Positions 7,630 through 15,330 of a DNA stretch of 35,072 nucleotides are shown here, in pieces. A program made the position numbers and the translations under genes. Each line of letters begins with the position of its first letter. Position 1 is the first letter of the stretch. The stretch covers positions 1 through 35,072 of the forward strand of contig CAIZVZ010000011.1 of assembly GCA_903936565.1 (NCBI GenBank), written 5' to 3'. A model generated the notes under the pieces. That model saw nothing but the letters and a program-made list of their open reading frames with translations, made no database searches and was not told the origin of the DNA. The stretch is from an uncultured bacterium. GTDB taxonomy: Bacteria > Patescibacteriota > Minisyncoccia > Phycocordibacterales > CAIZLB01.

Positions 7630-9420
7630 GTTGTTTAGCTGAGCATTGTATATTCTAGCGTAATGACCTCTCTTTTTCATTAATTGATTATGATCACCAT
7701 TCTCAACTATTTTGCCATCTTCAATGAGCATTATTTTGTCAGCCTTTTTGATCGTTGCCATATCATGACTAATATATAGAATTGAAACTGTTCTTGGTAG
7801 ATTCTCTAATTCTTCAAATATTTCTATCTCTGATTCCGCATCAATTGCCGCTGTTGGTTCATCCAAAATCATAACTGAGGCTTCTTTGTAGAAAGTTCTA
7901 GCGAGCGCTAATTTCTGAGACTGACCTTTAGATAAAGATTCACCATTATATGACTTACCAAGCATCGCGTCGAATTTCTTTTCCCATTGATTTACAAACA
8001 CATCGGCTTTACTCTTCTTTAAGCTTGAAATCATTCTTTTCTCATCAAGATTTTCTTCTCTGGACATGTTACTTAACATTATCGAGTCTTTCAACGTTAA
8101 TGCCTTATAATTATTATAGTCTTGCATAAGAACAGATAAATGAGTCCACCATGCTTCTGGCTCTATATTCCTTAGATCTACACCACCAATTGTAATTTTC
8201 CCTTCAGTTGGGTCGTAAATCCTAAGCAATAACTTTACTATTGTGGACTTACCAGCCCCATTAATTCCAATCAAACCAGTTCTTTCTCCAGGCTTTATTA
8301 CAAAGGATATATTATTTAAAATTACCTTATCCGTATCTGGATACTTAAACACCACGTTTTCAAACACAATCTCAGGTCCAACTTCTGGTGTTTTTATAGG
8401 AATAGCGACAGGATTTTTTGTCATCACCAAGGGTGTAACCTCAAAGTACTCAACGATATCTTTTACAAGACCAATATTTTCCTCTTGATACGTTAACGTA
8501 CTAAATATCTCTGATACAGCAGATGAGAATCTATCTATGGTTTGAGAATAAAATAGAAAAGCACCAACTAGGATTGTACCATCAGTGATATGGCCAATTA
8601 ATATAAATATCGTAGCAATGAAAGTAATTATATTTATGACCTCAACCCCAGTGTATTTTCTAAATCGTTCGCTTTCATTTTTCTGAAGTTCATTTTGAGT
8701 ATCTGTAAATATCTTTAAAGTCCTATCTTTAAAGTATTTAAGCGCTCCAAATCTTTTAATCTCCGGCATACTATCACTGTTGGTTATATTGTACTTAAAT
8801 TGATGATATCTTCTTTGATCTTCTCCTTGATTTCCACCCCAAATACCCCAACTTCTCTTGCCATATTTCCTTTCAATCAAAACCTGAGGAATAACTGCGA
8901 TTATTGCAATAACATATATTCTCCAGTCCAAAAGTCCAAGAATCAAAGATGATGTTATAACAATTGAGACGGGACGCATGAAATAAAATACTGATCTAAA
9001 AGTCTCGGTTATTGGCCACATCTGGCGACGCATAGCCCTTTGTTCTAAGTTCTGAAATTTTTGACTCTCTATTCTACCTAGATCAAGACCAGAAACATGA
9101 TCCATGTACATCTTTTCCATCCCAGCCATTATTTTGTAACGAGAAAGTGCGACCAAATAATTTTCCAATCTATCAAATATACTTCTGGCCGACTCAATTA
9201 AAGCCCAGAGCAATGCCAATTTAAATATTAATACAGTTCCAGCGCTTGGAGTTTTGATATAGTCTATCAGACTGTTTATGATGTCTGATGATACCTTAGA
9301 AGCCAGGAATGGTAGTTGGGCACCAACGATCGTTAGAATACCTATGAACACGGTTAATATCGGCGAGTATTTAGTACAGTTTTTAATTGAAAATTTGAAT
9401 ACTTTTAAATAGTCCTTCAT
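7609..9420 (-). CDS. ABC exporter, fused permease-ATPase (MsbA/multidrug type)
   Basis: This is a 603-aa half-transporter that should act as a homodimer or heterodimer in the inner membrane. The six-helix transmembrane domain spans about 15-310 (hydrophobic stretches near 22-42, 66-76, 150-182 and 262-292). The ATPase spans about 350-590, with Walker A GINGAGKST (about 385-393), a Q-loop (LMQDYNN), the signature LSKGQSQKLALAR, Walker B VMILDEPTAAID and the H-loop (YISHD). From family knowledge, such proteins export lipids, peptides or drugs. Nothing in the sequence fixes the substrate, and no partner half-transporter is adjacent. An extended -10 box lies about 45 nt upstream of the ATG, just beyond the ribosomal operon terminator, so the gene opens a new transcription unit. 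Confidence 0.92.
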   Translation of the reverse strand: MKDYLKVFKFSIKNCTKYSPILTVFIGILTIVGAQLPFLASKVSSDIINSLIDYIKTPSAGTVLIFKLALLWALIESARSIFDRLENYLVALSRYKIMAGMEKMYMDHVSGLDLGRIESQKFQNLEQRAMRRQMWPITETFRSVFYFMRPVSIVITSSLILGLLDWRIYVIAIIAVIPQVLIERKYGKRSWGIWGGNQGEDQRRYHQFKYNITNSDSMPEIKRFGALKYFKDRTLKIFTDTQNELQKNESERFRKYTGVEVINIITFIATIFILIGHITDGTILVGAFLFYSQTIDRFSSAVSEIFSTLTYQEENIGLVKDIVEYFEVTPLVMTKNPVAIPIKTPEVGPEIVFENVVFKYPDTDKVILNNISFVIKPGERTGLIGINGAGKSTIVKLLLRIYDPTEGKITIGGVDLRNIEPEAWWTHLSVLMQDYNNYKALTLKDSIMLSNMSREENLDEKRMISSLKKSKADVFVNQWEKKFDAMLGKSYNGESLSKGQSQKLALARTFYKEASVMILDEPTAAIDAESEIEIFEELENLPRTVSILYISHDMATIKKADKIMLIEDGKIVENGDHNQLMKKRGHYARIYNAQLNNLTKKTA

Positions 9421-9465
9421 AAGAATAAAAATTTAATTAATATTAATCAGAAAAATGTTCTTGAA

Positions 9466-9474
9466 ATTATACCA
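9466..9474 (-). promoter_or_regulatory. Extended -10 promoter of the ABC exporter (TGG-TATAAT)
   Basis: TGGTATAAT on the minus strand lies between the rpsI terminator and the exporter ATG. It predicts a leader of about 38 nt that is AT-rich and shows no Shine-Dalgarno. The -35 region is poor. Confidence 0.5.
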
Positions 9475-9499
9475 CTCTTTGAATTATTCCACTAAATCG

Positions 9500-9536
9500 C
9501 AACAAAATACAAAAACTCCTTTGTAGGGAGTCTTTG
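9500..9536 (-). terminator. Terminator of the ribosomal protein operon
   Basis: On the minus strand CAAAGACTCC pairs with GGAGTTTTTG around a 7-nt loop. This is a 10-bp stem with one G-U pair, followed by a T-rich tract (TATTTTGTT). It lies about 60 nt downstream of the rpsI stop and just before the exporter promoter. Confidence 0.85.
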
Positions 9537-9593
9537 TAATTTTGGTTTTTGAAAGAACTGATTTTGATCTTCCTGTACCTGTATATCTCTGAA

Positions 9594-9989
9594 TTAACGC
9601 TTTGACCACTGTGGAGCCTTTCTCGCTTTCTTCAATCCGAACTTTCTTCGCTCCTTTGCTCTTGGATCTCTTCTTAGAAGTCCTTCACTCTTAAGTACAC
9701 CACGGAGTGCTGGAGTATGCTTCTCGATTGCACGAGCAATCGCATGTCTTACAGCTTCAGCTTGTCCTGCGATTCCTCCTCCAACAACCTTAACTGTGAT
9801 TGCGAACTTGTGTTCTGCTAAATCAAGTGCAGCGATTGCCTTTCCTTGAAGTGTTGCCGTTTTGAAGTATTCAGCTAGTTCCTTGCCGTTTACTGTTATA
9901 GAAGATTTTGTAGACTCAGTGATTCTAGCTCGGGCGCTAGCTGTCTTTCTTCTACCTATTGTCTCTGTATATTTTTTGTGTTCAGTCAT
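9594..9989 (-). CDS. rpsI: 30S ribosomal protein S9
   Basis: S9 belongs to the 30S head, and its C-terminal tail reaches the P-site tRNA. The 131-aa protein opens with the family motif TIGRRKTASARARI and carries VVGGGIAGQAEAVRHAIARAI. It ends in RRKFGLKKARKAPQWSKR, so the universal SKR tail is intact. It is the last gene of the alpha-type operon, 28 nt after rplM, and is followed by a strong terminator. Confidence 0.98.
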   Translation of the reverse strand: MTEHKKYTETIGRRKTASARARITESTKSSITVNGKELAEYFKTATLQGKAIAALDLAEHKFAITVKVVGGGIAGQAEAVRHAIARAIEKHTPALRGVLKSEGLLRRDPRAKERRKFGLKKARKAPQWSKR

Positions 9990-10017
9990 ATTATTATTTA
10001 AATTACGATATTGATGT

Positions 10018-10362
10018 TTACTCAGTTACTGTTAAGTGAGTCATCATTTTTGCCTTAAGCTTGTTATCAGGAAGCATTCCATTAACGGCAATTCTAAATA
10101 CTTCTGAATAACCCTTATCCTCTATAACCTTTGACATAGTTCTGATTCTTTGTCCTCCAGGATATCCTGAGTAATTCTTGTAGTACTTGTCATCCTTTCT
10201 TTGAGAATTGATATCAGCTTTTGATGTGTTGATTATTTCAACTGTCACCTCAGGAATTGAGTTCTTTGAATAGTTCACACTATTCTTTCCCATAAGTATT
10301 GAAGCAGCTTCTTGTGCCACTCTTCCTATCTTTTTGTTTTTTGCGTCTATTACGTACTTCAT
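10018..10362 (-). CDS. rplM: 50S ribosomal protein L13
   Basis: L13 is an early-assembly 50S protein. The sequence starts YVIDAKNKKIGRVAQEAA, contains the KYYKNYSGYPGGQRIRTM core and ends in the MLPDNKLKAKMMTHLTV region. At 114 aa it is clearly shorter than the ~142 aa of typical bacteria. The central insertion and the C-terminal tail are both trimmed, which agrees with the reduced proteins of CPR genomes. It lies 10 nt after rplQ and is paired with rpsI as in most bacteria. Confidence 0.95.
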   Translation of the reverse strand: MKYVIDAKNKKIGRVAQEAASILMGKNSVNYSKNSIPEVTVEIINTSKADINSQRKDDKYYKNYSGYPGGQRIRTMSKVIEDKGYSEVFRIAVNGMLPDNKLKAKMMTHLTVTE

Positions 10363-10372
10363 ATATTTATAA

Positions 10373-10729
10373 TTATTTAGAAATTAGTTCAATTGCAGCC
10401 ATCTTACTTCCATCTGATGGACGACGATCAAGTTTAATAATTCTTGTATAACCTCCGTTAACCTCAAGGTACTTTGGAGCGATTATATTTGAAAGCTTGT
10501 GTGAAATAGTATTGTTAGCCATTCTTGACTCAACTTGTCTTCTTGAGTGAACAGTATTTTGGCGAGCGATAGTTATCAACTCTTCAGCGTATGGGCGCAA
10601 TTCCTTTGCCTTAGCTTCTGTTGTAACAATTTTACCATGCAAGAAAAGCTCACGTGCAAGTGAACGTAGCAGTGCTCTGCGTTGGTTTGTCTTTCGACCG
10701 AATTTTCTGTTTGCATTATGATGTCTCAT
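10373..10729 (-). CDS. rplQ: 50S ribosomal protein L17
   Basis: L17 sits near the exit tunnel of the 50S subunit. The 118-aa sequence begins MRHHNANRKFGRKTNQRRALLRSL, the usual L17 opening. It contains TTEAKAKELRPYAEELITIA and ends with the GGYTRIIKLDRRPSDGSKMAAIEL segment. Length is normal for the family. It lies 43 nt downstream of rpoA, the standard order of the alpha operon. Confidence 0.98.
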   Translation of the reverse strand: MRHHNANRKFGRKTNQRRALLRSLARELFLHGKIVTTEAKAKELRPYAEELITIARQNTVHSRRQVESRMANNTISHKLSNIIAPKYLEVNGGYTRIIKLDRRPSDGSKMAAIELISK

Positions 10730-10772
10730 GGCTTTACTTTTATTTCTTTAATAATTACTAATTTCTTTAAAC

Positions 10773-11759
10773 TTATTCTTTAAGGTCAAGACCTAGAGAA
10801 CTAAGAAGGGTTTTGATTTCTTCTAGTCCTTTGTTTCCTAATCCTTCAATATCAAGAATATCTTTTTCCTTCTTACGAATAAGACCTCCGATAGTTCTGA
10901 TATTTGCATTTACAAGAGCATTTGTTGTTCTTTGAGATAGATCGATTGATTCGATACGTGTCTTAAGAGCGTCATCAAGTGCCTCTTTGTCTTCTAGTGT
11001 CGCAACCTTTGAAGATTCTTCAGCTACCTCCTTCTCCTTACTATGAGCAGCGGCCTCAATTTTATCTTCTTTGAATCCAACAACAGCTCTCAATTGATTG
11101 ATCATGATTTCAATTGACTTCTCAAGTGCATCATGTGGAGTTATTGTTCCATCTGTTTGAATCATAAGAGTTAATCTATTGAAGTCAGTTCTGTCTCCAA
11201 TACGCATTTCCTCTACATCATAGTTAGCAGAAATTATAGGAGAAAAAGCAGCGTCAAGTGCAATCGCACCAATATCTACTCTTTCTTTCTCTATTTCCTC
11301 CTTTCTAACATAACCGATTCCTTGCTCCACCGTTAACTCCATGTCTATCTCTGTATCTTTATGAGTGATTGTGAATAGGTGTAGATCTGGATTTGCAAGA
11401 GTTACTTGACCCGACAATTTAATGTCTCCAGCCTTAACAACATTCTCTCCCCTAACCTTGATTGTAACAACCTGTGGTTCATCTGTTGTAAGAGCAAATC
11501 TAACTTTCTTAAGATTAAGAATGATGTTAATAACATCCTCCTTAACTCCGTCGATTGCAGAAAACTCATGAGCAACACCTGCAATCTTAACTTTTGTGAT
11601 TGCAGCACCAGTAAGGGATGAAAGAATTATACGTCTAAGAGAGTTTCCAAGAGTGTGTCCATAACCAGGGTAAAGACCCTCGATTTCATAAACTCCCTTT
11701 GAAGAAGTCTCTTCTACAATCTTTGGCTTTGATGGTAATACGATATTTGAGTTAGACAT
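10773..11759 (-). CDS. rpoA: DNA-directed RNA polymerase subunit alpha
   Basis: RpoA dimerises to nucleate RNA polymerase assembly, and its C-terminal domain contacts UP elements and activators. The 328-aa protein has an N-terminal domain with GYGHTLGNSLRRIILSSLTG and DGVKEDVINIILNLKKV, then the insert domain (about 55-175). A charged linker of about 40 residues (Glu/Lys/Ala-rich, near 230-260) follows. The helix-hairpin-helix C-terminal domain ends IEGLGNKGLEEIKTLLSSLGLDL. The complete C-terminal domain means alpha-dependent promoter recognition is possible, which matters given the weak -35 boxes here. It lies between rpsD and rplQ. Confidence 0.98.
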   Translation of the reverse strand: MSNSNIVLPSKPKIVEETSSKGVYEIEGLYPGYGHTLGNSLRRIILSSLTGAAITKVKIAGVAHEFSAIDGVKEDVINIILNLKKVRFALTTDEPQVVTIKVRGENVVKAGDIKLSGQVTLANPDLHLFTITHKDTEIDMELTVEQGIGYVRKEEIEKERVDIGAIALDAAFSPIISANYDVEEMRIGDRTDFNRLTLMIQTDGTITPHDALEKSIEIMINQLRAVVGFKEDKIEAAAHSKEKEVAEESSKVATLEDKEALDDALKTRIESIDLSQRTTNALVNANIRTIGGLIRKKEKDILDIEGLGNKGLEEIKTLLSSLGLDLKE

Positions 11760-11782
11760 GGTTGTGTTTTTAAAATTAAATA

Positions 11783-12400
11783 CTATTTTTTATAAAATTC
11801 AATCACTGTACCAAGGTCAAACAGTAAATCCTGACCTTCAATACTTGGTAATTTAAGTACTGAAGCTGTCTGCTTATCTGAATTCCAAGCAAGCCATGAT
11901 GGTGTTTCCTTCTTCACGACTTCGTCGATCTTAGAAAAAATACCATTATTCTTACTGCCTTCTCTAATTGAAACTGTATCCCCGATCTTAACTACAAAGG
12001 AAGGAATAGTTAAACGTCTTCCGTTCACTAGTATGTGACCGTGTGATACCGCCTGTCTTGCAAATCTTCTTGTTGGAACAAGACCTAATCTGTAAACAAC
12101 GTTATCAAGTCTTGTCTCTAGTGCCTCGAAGATCTTTACGATAGGTGTTGTTGATTTTGATTCAATAACCTTATTAACATAGTTTGAAAATTGCTTCTCA
12201 GAAATACCATAAGTAAATCTAGCCTTTTGCTTTTCAATCAATTGCTTTCCGTAATCACTTCTTGGGCCTCCTTTCTTCTTCTTGCCATTCTTTGCATTAA
12301 AATCACGCTCAACCCTAGCTTTAAACTTGGCTGTTTGTGTTTTTTCAAAGATGGGCGCACCCAGTCTTCTTGCTATTTTGTATTTTGGTCCAGTTATCAT
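11783..12400 (-). CDS. rpsD: 30S ribosomal protein S4
   Basis: S4 starts 30S assembly by binding 16S rRNA, and in many bacteria it represses its own operon. The 205-aa protein opens GPKYKIARRLG, has the basic KNGKKKKGGPRSDYGKQL region and YGISEKQFSNYV, and contains a complete S4 RNA-binding domain (LETRLDNVVYRLGLVPTRRFARQAVSHGHILVNGRR). It lacks the zinc-binding cysteines found near the N-terminus in some bacteria, so it is the zinc-free type. Spacing to rpsK is 29 nt and to rpoA 23 nt. Confidence 0.98.
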   Translation of the reverse strand: MITGPKYKIARRLGAPIFEKTQTAKFKARVERDFNAKNGKKKKGGPRSDYGKQLIEKQKARFTYGISEKQFSNYVNKVIESKSTTPIVKIFEALETRLDNVVYRLGLVPTRRFARQAVSHGHILVNGRRLTIPSFVVKIGDTVSIREGSKNNGIFSKIDEVVKKETPSWLAWNSDKQTASVLKLPSIEGQDLLFDLGTVIEFYKK

Positions 12401-12429
12401 ATTTTTATCTTTATTTTATGTATTAAAGA

Positions 12430-12855
12430 CTATACACGTCTTGGCTTCTTTGCCTTAGGTCCATTAAATGGAACACCAGTAGCATCCTTAACGCCGGAAA
12501 TACTGATTCCTTTACTAATAAATGCTCTGATTGCTGATTCTCTACCTGAACCAACTCCCTTAACAACTGCTGATACTTCCTTTACACCCATAGCGATAGC
12601 CTTATCAGCTAGAAGCTCTCCAACTTTTGCAGCTGCAAATGGTGTACCCTTTTTTGCACCCTTAAAACCAAGAGATCCCGATGATGACCAAGCTACTGCA
12701 TTACCCTTTGTGTCAGTTAAAATAACTTTAGTGTTATTATAAGTTGATTGAATACAAAGAATACCAGAATCCATCTTCTTCTTAGATGAAGCTCCCGATG
12801 TCTTTTTTGCGCCTTCAGAATTCTTTCCGGCTGTTACAATTCTCTTCTTTCCCAT
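12430..12855 (-). CDS. rpsK: 30S ribosomal protein S11
   Basis: S11 lines the 30S platform and contacts the Shine-Dalgarno helix region. After a basic, low-complexity N-terminal extension of about 28 residues (rich in Lys, Ser and Ala), the conserved body begins at GILCIQSTYNNTKVILTD. It continues through WSSSGSLGFKGAKKGTPFAA and GVGSGRESAIRAF to the C-terminal DATGVPFNGPKAKKPRRV. Length is 141 aa. It lies between rpsM and rpsD in the canonical order. Confidence 0.98.
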   Translation of the reverse strand: MGKKRIVTAGKNSEGAKKTSGASSKKKMDSGILCIQSTYNNTKVILTDTKGNAVAWSSSGSLGFKGAKKGTPFAAAKVGELLADKAIAMGVKEVSAVVKGVGSGRESAIRAFISKGISISGVKDATGVPFNGPKAKKPRRV

Positions 12856-12873
12856 ATTGATTATAAATTAAAA

Positions 12874-13251
12874 TTATTTCTTAGACTCTTTCTTCTTACC
12901 TGAACCCATAGTCTTCTTAGGACCCTTAAGAGTTCTGGCATTTGTCTTTGTACGCTGACCACGCGCAGGCAATTTACGTGCGTGACGCATACCTCTATAT
13001 GACTTAATATCTTTAAGTCTTTTGATGTTTGCACCAACCTCACGCTTTAGATCGGCTTCAAGCTTGAATTTCTCAATTGCCAAACGGATTTTACCCTCTT
13101 CATCAGCGGTTAGGTCCTTTGGCTTTTTACCATATTCAACCTCAGCCTCATCCAAAATCTTATGAGCTCTTGAACGTCCAATACCAAATATTGCCGTTAA
13201 GGCCATCTCAATTCTTTTTTCTTCAGGAATAGTTATACCAAGAATACGCAT
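12874..13251 (-). CDS. rpsM: 30S ribosomal protein S13
   Basis: S13 sits in the 30S head, forms bridges to the 50S subunit and touches the P-site tRNA. The 125-aa protein starts RILGITIPEEKRIEMALTAI and has the helix-two-turn-helix GIGRSRAHKIL. Its C-terminal signature YRGMRHARKLPARGQRTKTN is intact, with a long lysine-rich tail. It is 24 nt downstream of rpmJ and 18 nt upstream of rpsK. Confidence 0.98.
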   Translation of the reverse strand: MRILGITIPEEKRIEMALTAIFGIGRSRAHKILDEAEVEYGKKPKDLTADEEGKIRLAIEKFKLEADLKREVGANIKRLKDIKSYRGMRHARKLPARGQRTKTNARTLKGPKKTMGSGKKKESKK

Positions 13252-13275
13252 ATTGTTTTTATGATTACCGAAACC

Positions 13276-13392
13276 TTAGCCCTGTCTTTGCTTATGTCTT
13301 GTGTTGGCTGGGCATATAACACGCACAACCCCGTTCCTTCGAACGGTTCTACACTGTACACAACGCTTTTTGACGGATGCTTTTACTTTCAT
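13276..13392 (-). CDS. rpmJ: 50S ribosomal protein L36 (short gene absent from ORF track)
   Basis: A 38-aa frame on the minus strand reads [19 protein letters not shown] through to a C-terminal HKQRQG, which is L36 almost residue for residue. The zinc ligands are C11, C14, C27 and H33, so this is the zinc-binding form. The start and stop are unambiguous (ATG at 13390-13392, TAA at 13276-13278). It lies 24 nt before rpsM, the standard infA-rpmJ-rpsM order. It was found by direct translation because it is shorter than the ORF-track cutoff. Confidence 0.97.
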   Translation of the reverse strand: MKVKASVKKRCVQCRTVRRNGVVRVICPANTRHKQRQG

Positions 13393-13422
13393 ATTATTAT
13401 TTAAAGTTGTGAAAACGATACT

Positions 13423-13453
13423 ACTATAATTCCAAAAAAATGTAAAGTTACAA
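13423..13453 (-). promoter_or_regulatory. Possible promoter upstream of rpmJ
   Basis: The minus strand shows TTGTAA and TATAGT separated by 19 nt, longer than ideal, in the 114-nt infA-rpmJ spacer. It would give a leader of about 24 nt before rpmJ. The operon could equally be read through from infA. Confidence 0.3.
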
Positions 13454-13506
13454 TCGAATACACGATAATAACGCGCGGGTCGCTCCTCCCGTTTTACTTT
13501 TTTTGT

Positions 13507-13740
13507 TTACATTCGGCGGACAATTCTACCCTTTCCTCCGTATTGATCTATCTCGACAGTTACCTTATCTCCGATAAATATACGAATTCTATTGATTTTC
13601 ATTTTACCGCCAAGATACGTCATTATTTCCTTGTCCTCGTCCAATAACTTTACTCTGAAGTGTGTATCAGGTAATGACTCTGTGACGATTCCTTGGAACA
13701 GCTTCTTGCCTTGTTTTGATGCATCCATTTGTATAGACAT
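13507..13740 (-). CDS. infA: Translation initiation factor IF-1
   Basis: IF-1 occupies the 30S A site during initiation. The OB-fold is clear: GIVTESLPDTHFRVKL, then GGKMKINRIRIFIGDKVTVE and GKGRIVRRM at the end. The listed ORF starts at 13770 and would overlap the preceding CDS by 14 nt. I prefer the ATG at 13740 (77 aa). The ATG at 13728 gives 73 aa, nearest the usual 72, and is equally possible. The N-terminal ~10 residues are basic and variable. It heads the ribosomal operon and lies 16 nt after the 513-aa membrane protein gene, so read-through from that unit is likely. Confidence 0.95.
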   Translation of the reverse strand: MSIQMDASKQGKKLFQGIVTESLPDTHFRVKLLDEDKEIMTYLGGKMKINRIRIFIGDKVTVEIDQYGGKGRIVRRM

Positions 13741-13756
13741 TAGACTAGCACGATAA

Positions 13757-15298
13757 TTAATCTTGCACAAGTATAGTTATCCCCGTAGCCTTAGGTAGAG
13801 TCGTACTCCAGAAGGGAGATAGTTTAATTTGGGCAAAAGTTACTCCATTGGTCTGCTGCAATAACGACAACGCAGCCCTTTTGCCCTTATTTTCTATAGT
13901 TCTAGCCAATTCGTCCTTATTGACAGTAACCTTAATGTCAATATTCCCTGTAGCCGTCATTTGCTCATCAGAGGATGTGGCGTTAGAAATTTCCAATGCA
14001 CTGGATGCTAGACTAACTTCATATTTAAAGCCATTTCCATCTTCAACTCCCAAAATCGACTTGGCAGCCTCCACGATTGAGGCGTTAAGTAGAGTTCCAG
14101 CCTGAAGAGTTCCATCAACCTTTACGACAGCCAGCTTCTTGTCAGCGGATAGTCTAGTCTCAGAATTTATGATCTTATATTGAAGTGTCTCATTATTTAT
14201 AACCAGTCCTCTTGAGTCAGCCTGTTGCTTGAGTAAAAGTAGAAGCTTGTCTTTCATTTTGTCCCTTGCCTCAGCAATTTGACCAGCCAGGTCTTTTTGA
14301 GAAATATTTGGAACGTCACCAGTGTAGCCTCCAGTTATGCTCCCCTTTGACCTTCCGTATATAGTATCAAACTTTGTAGTACCCTTTAGACTAGGGAAAG
14401 TGAAGTCCTTTGGTCCAGAATTGTATTTTTCACCTGACACATCTGCTGTAACGGTCGTTGTTACACTACCCAAAACTATCTTCTTCGAGACTGTCTTCTT
14501 GGCAGGTACCGTAACCGCCTTATCGAGTAGGTATATCAAACCATTTGAAGCTTGGAGCTTCGTACCCTTAGTAAATTTCTGGCTTGCTGTAGTATTGTTG
14601 AAAATTACAACTGTTCCTGTTGATTTTTTATCTACTTTTGAAGAACCGCTAGCTGGAACACTAATAGAGTCGGTGGAGGTGGATTGAAGAATCTCTCCAT
14701 CACCCTGATCAAATTTATAACCAGAATCTAATGAAACTTTTATGTCTTCAGTTTTCAAAACAACACTTGCTCTATTAAATGAACTTAGCGCCAAGAAACC
14801 AACAACTAATACAATTAAGATTATTGCGGGCAACTTAAAAGATCCTCTAAATATATTCCTTAGAAAGTCTCCGCCACCGCTTCTTCCTGTACTTTTTGTA
14901 TAATCAGTAAAGTCCTCGTTTTCAGTCTCAGCGAGTGCTGGAATTTTGTTTTTTTCAATTTCTTCTTTATTTTCACCAAGCATGTGAACCTCCTCTGTTG
15001 TCTCGTTATCTGAAGTAGTATGATCTATAATTTCAATATACTCATCATTATCGTATTCTTCAACATTAGTTATCGGTCTTGCCAACTTCCTTATCTCAAC
15101 ACTAGATGATTCATTATGATCGTGCTTTTTGACAGCATTCTTGTTGGCCCCTCTTGAAACACCACCCCTCTTTAGTTCATGTGATTCTATAATTCTCTCT
15201 TCATCCTCATTTTCATCACTTTTTTCCGGAATAGGAATATTCCTGATTGATTTCTTCTCTTTAGGGACGATATCGTAGAATTTAGATTTTTTACTCAT
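13757..15298 (-). CDS. Large single-pass membrane protein (baseplate J-like type in CPR annotations)
   Basis: This 513-aa protein has a highly charged cytoplasmic N-terminus of about 150 residues (Glu/Asp/Lys-rich, probably disordered). One transmembrane helix follows at about 155-172 (LPAIILIVLVVGFLALSSF), then an extracytoplasmic beta-rich region. That region has a KKSTGTVVIFNNTTASQKF segment and TKLQASNGLIYLLDKAVTV. I recall similar segments in CPR proteins labelled baseplate J/gp47-like, but cannot verify this here. A helical part (about 325-365) and a C-terminal alpha/beta domain follow. Its function is not established. It lies 32 nt downstream of an actin-fold protein, and the two probably form a cytoplasm-to-envelope pair. 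An extended -10 (TGTTATATT) sits 6 nt before its ATG. Confidence 0.75.
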   Translation of the reverse strand: MSKKSKFYDIVPKEKKSIRNIPIPEKSDENEDEERIIESHELKRGGVSRGANKNAVKKHDHNESSSVEIRKLARPITNVEEYDNDEYIEIIDHTTSDNETTEEVHMLGENKEEIEKNKIPALAETENEDFTDYTKSTGRSGGGDFLRNIFRGSFKLPAIILIVLVVGFLALSSFNRASVVLKTEDIKVSLDSGYKFDQGDGEILQSTSTDSISVPASGSSKVDKKSTGTVVIFNNTTASQKFTKGTKLQASNGLIYLLDKAVTVPAKKTVSKKIVLGSVTTTVTADVSGEKYNSGPKDFTFPSLKGTTKFDTIYGRSKGSITGGYTGDVPNISQKDLAGQIAEARDKMKDKLLLLLKQQADSRGLVINNETLQYKIINSETRLSADKKLAVVKVDGTLQAGTLLNASIVEAAKSILGVEDGNGFKYEVSLASSALEISNATSSDEQMTATGNIDIKVTVNKDELARTIENKGKRAALSLLQQTNGVTFAQIKLSPFWSTTLPKATGITILVQD

Positions 15299-15304
15299 AT
15301 TATA

Positions 15305-15313
15305 AATATAACA
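15305..15313 (-). promoter_or_regulatory. Extended -10 box (TGT-TATATT), leaderless spacing
   Basis: TGTTATATT on the minus strand ends 6 nt before the ATG of the 513-aa membrane protein, in the 32-nt gap after the actin-like gene. No -35 is seen. Confidence 0.45.
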
Positions 15314-15330
15314 CGAAAATTAAATTGTTT

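Noticed and set aside
12191-12742. 183-aa plus-strand ORF across rpsD/rpsK
   Set aside because: It is antisense to two certain ribosomal protein genes and mirrors their codon pattern, so it is a shadow.
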